Assembly: GCF_030813505.1 (NCBI RefSeq)
Contig: NZ_JAUSUE010000010.1
DNA length: 64,000 nt
Source of the DNA: Pectinatus haikarae
GTDB taxonomy: Bacteria; Bacillota; Negativicutes; Selenomonadales; Selenomonadaceae
Reading direction: 5' to 3' (one strand)
Part shown: in pieces, positions 62,246-64,000 of the stretch
How positions within the stretch are numbered: the stretch's first letter is position 1
Layout of the letters: the number at the start of each line of letters is the position of its first letter
Notes under the pieces: generated by a model
The model's input: only the letters and a program-made list of their open reading frames with translations
What the model was told of the DNA's origin: nothing
Database searches by the model: none
Position numbers and translations under genes: made by a program

Positions 62246-63277
62246 ATGGAACGATTGACTGATGAAAGGGCTGTATCCCTTCTCCACAATGAAGATATAC
62301 TGACACTCGGGCAGCAGGCGGATCAAGTCCGCCGGCAGATGCATCCCGGCAATACCGTAACCTTTATCATTGACCGAAACATAAATTACACCAATATATG
62401 CATAAATGAATGCAATTTTTGCGCCTTTTACCGTCGTCCTGGAGAAAAAGGCGCGTATTTGCTATCTATTGATGCCATTCTGCAAAAGGTGCGGGAAACC
62501 GTCGATGCCGGCGGTACACAGATAATGCTGCAAGGCGGCCTGCATCCCGACGCAGGCTTCGAATACTACATTGATATGCTGACTGCCATCAAAAAAAACT
62601 ATGATATCACCATTCATTCGTTCACTGCCACAGAAATACTTCATTTCAGCAAAATCACCGGCTATTCTGTCACCGAAGTATTAAAACGCCTGCAGGCTGC
62701 CGGTCTGTCTTCGCTGCCCGGCGGCGGCGCGGAAATCCTCGCTGACAGAGTCAGGAAAATTGTCAGCCCAAAAAAAATCATGACGGATGAGTGGCTGAAT
62801 ATAATGCGCTGTGCCCATGGCATAGGCATGAAGACGACTGCTACTATGGTGCTCGGTCTCGGTGAAACCATAGATGAACGCGTTGAGCATATGCGTAAAA
62901 TACGCACCCTGCAAGATGAAACAGGCGGTTTTCGTGCTTTTATCATATGGACTTTTCAGCCCGGTCACACGAAGCTCGGCGGAGAAAAACTATCCTCCTG
63001 GGAATACTTGAAAACCTTGGCTACGGCACGCCTTTATTTTGATAATATAAGCCATATGCAAGGTTCATGGGTCACTCAGGGTAAAAACATCGGTCAGCTG
63101 ACTCTGACTTTCGGTGCCGATGATCTCGGCAGTGTCATGCTCGAAGAAAATGTCGTACGTGCTGCGGGGACGTCACATCATATGTCTGTGAATACCATGG
63201 CAGACATCATAAAAAAAACAGGCAGCATTCCCGCACAGCGTGATACTGCTTATAATATAATACGTTACTGCAAATAA
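62246..63277 (+). CDS. mqnC: cyclic dehypoxanthinyl futalosine synthase, radical SAM
   Basis: 343 residues. The cluster site is 'NICINECNFCAFYR' (CxxxCxxC). 'QIMLQGGLHPDAGFEYYIDM' is the MqnC form (QGG rather than VGG/VSG), and 'VLGLGETIDERVEHMRKIR' and 'FIIWTFQPGHTKLGG' also match MqnC. It cyclises dehypoxanthine futalosine to the cyclic form in menaquinone synthesis. The ribosome binding site acaggag lies 6 bases before the ATG. It sits between the MqnE pair and the phosphorylase. Confidence 0.92.
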   Translation: MERLTDERAVSLLHNEDILTLGQQADQVRRQMHPGNTVTFIIDRNINYTNICINECNFCAFYRRPGEKGAYLLSIDAILQKVRETVDAGGTQIMLQGGLHPDAGFEYYIDMLTAIKKNYDITIHSFTATEILHFSKITGYSVTEVLKRLQAAGLSSLPGGGAEILADRVRKIVSPKKIMTDEWLNIMRCAHGIGMKTTATMVLGLGETIDERVEHMRKIRTLQDETGGFRAFIIWTFQPGHTKLGGEKLSSWEYLKTLATARLYFDNISHMQGSWVTQGKNIGQLTLTFGADDLGSVMLEENVVRAAGTSHHMSVNTMADIIKKTGSIPAQRDTAYNIIRYCK

Positions 63278-63308
63278 TTACATTTATATTTGATCGGAGG
63301 CAATATAT

Positions 63309-64000
63309 TTGACTGAACAAAATATTCCAAAAGCAGAATTTGCCGTGATAGGCGGCTCCGGCACCTTATCCAGCAATTTCCCCGCCAACGCGGGCGACAG
63401 CGATGTAAAAGTTCTTGCTGATCATCTTATTTTTGAAACACCTTACGGTAAAACGACTGAGCTTCGTCTTTTCGAAGTTGCCGGTAAAAAAGTGCTGACC
63501 TGTAAAATGCATGGCTGGAGAAGCGGAGTCAGCCGCTCGGATGCTTCAAGACAGCTTTTTTGGACGTTCCGCGAAGCCGGTGTCAAAAGGATCATATCAG
63601 AAGGCGGTGTGGGGACTGTCAATAAACTGCTGGATACGCGCGACTTTCTCATACCGGATGATTACCTTGATCTTTCCGTGCGAAAAGATGTGGGCCTTGA
63701 AGGAAAATATTTATTGGTCATGCGTGATCCGCTTTGTCCCCAGATGCGCAAAGTACTTATCGAAACAACAAAAAAACTTTTTGAAGGCAGAGTTTTTACC
63801 CGTGGTATTTATGCAAACACAGACGGACGACATTTCGAAAGCCCCGCTGAAATAGCCATGATGAACGGTCATGCAGATATTGTAGGCCAGAGCATCTGCC
63901 CTGAAGTATACCTTGCGCGCGAAATAGGTGCCTGCTATGCCGGTCTTTACTATGTGGTAAATTACGGCGAAGGCATAAGGAAATCATGGTCCCATGAAGA
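63309..64000 (+). CDS. MTAP/PNP-family nucleoside phosphorylase, partial at window end
   Basis: 230 codons are visible and the frame runs off the window, so the C-terminus is missing. 'AEFAVIGGSGTL' (GGSG phosphate loop), 'RGIYANTDGRHFESPAEIAM' and 'NGHADIVGQSICPEVYLARE' are MTAP-family motifs. The RHG-type phosphate-binding sequence of MTAP reads 'CKMHGWRSG' here: the Arg is lost and the His kept. The start is TTG behind cggagg with 8 bases between. Its position in the menaquinone cluster suggests it splits aminofutalosine or futalosine to release adenine or hypoxanthine, a step otherwise done by MqnB or MTAN, but this is inference. Confidence 0.82.
   Translation, partial: MTEQNIPKAEFAVIGGSGTLSSNFPANAGDSDVKVLADHLIFETPYGKTTELRLFEVAGKKVLTCKMHGWRSGVSRSDASRQLFWTFREAGVKRIISEGGVGTVNKLLDTRDFLIPDDYLDLSVRKDVGLEGKYLLVMRDPLCPQMRKVLIETTKKLFEGRVFTRGIYANTDGRHFESPAEIAMMNGHADIVGQSICPEVYLAREIGACYAGLYYVVNYGEGIRKSWSHE

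Overview
The window looks like chromosome from an anaerobic, low-to-mid GC Firmicute. I infer a diderm member of the Negativicutes (a Selenomonas/Pectinatus-type genome), but this is not proven. Supporting signs are strong GGAGG-type ribosome binding sites with many TTG starts, futalosine-pathway menaquinone genes, an exported cobaltochelatase under a cobalamin riboswitch, and proteins with cleavable signal peptides typical of cells with a periplasm. I see no tRNA, rRNA, CRISPR array, insertion sequence or prophage. Nearly all the sequence reads as ordinary vertically inherited chromosome.

Layout. 0-5.6 kb: single housekeeping genes (YbaK deacylase, tandem DUF805 membrane protein, MgtC, Nramp metal transporter, HAD phosphatase, acyl-CoA thioesterase). 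5.6-10.9 kb: one minus-strand operon that begins with a sigma-70 promoter and a cobalamin riboswitch and then encodes exported CbiK, CbiL and a three-part Fe/B12-type ABC importer. 11-17.6 kb: DedA, LarC, a secreted small protein, an AtpZ-like/RluA pair, and a three-gene ABC importer. 17.6-25.6 kb: a small secreted protein, an HxlR regulator, DNA polymerase IV, the classical MoxR-DUF58-transglutaminase operon and a secreted protein. 25.9-33.7 kb: a chemoreceptor, a block of poorly known small genes, MqnA, and a FakA-like protein whose nucleotide-site aspartates are lost. 33.8-39.8 kb: a large FtsA-like ATPase coupled to an M20 amidohydrolase, an MFS efflux gene with its MarR regulator, and MscL.

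39.9-45.3 kb: a mannitol PTS locus with a divergent DeoR regulator. Its first two genes are a ribulose-phosphate-epimerase-like enzyme and a 6-phospho-3-hexuloisomerase-like SIS protein, which is unusual for mannitol use. 45.3-54.8 kb: AddA without AddB, a Gfo/Idh oxidoreductase, AccC, a lipid kinase and a SpoVB/MurJ-type flippase. 55-59.8 kb: a DUF4931 protein and the comEA-comEC-holA run. 60-64 kb: menaquinone genes, with two MqnE-type radical SAM enzymes in tandem, then MqnC, then a divergent MTAP-family phosphorylase cut by the window end. With MqnA at 29 kb this gives most of the early futalosine route.

The items most worth a second look are the mqnE-mqnE-mqnC-phosphorylase cluster, the epimerase/isomerase pair in the mannitol operon, the FakA-like pseudo-kinase, the FtsA-like fusion, the exported CbiK in a riboswitch operon, and a six-box DnaA-box cluster at 31.3-31.5 kb. 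None of these is clearly a wholly new system. All functional statements come from reading motifs by eye, without database searches.
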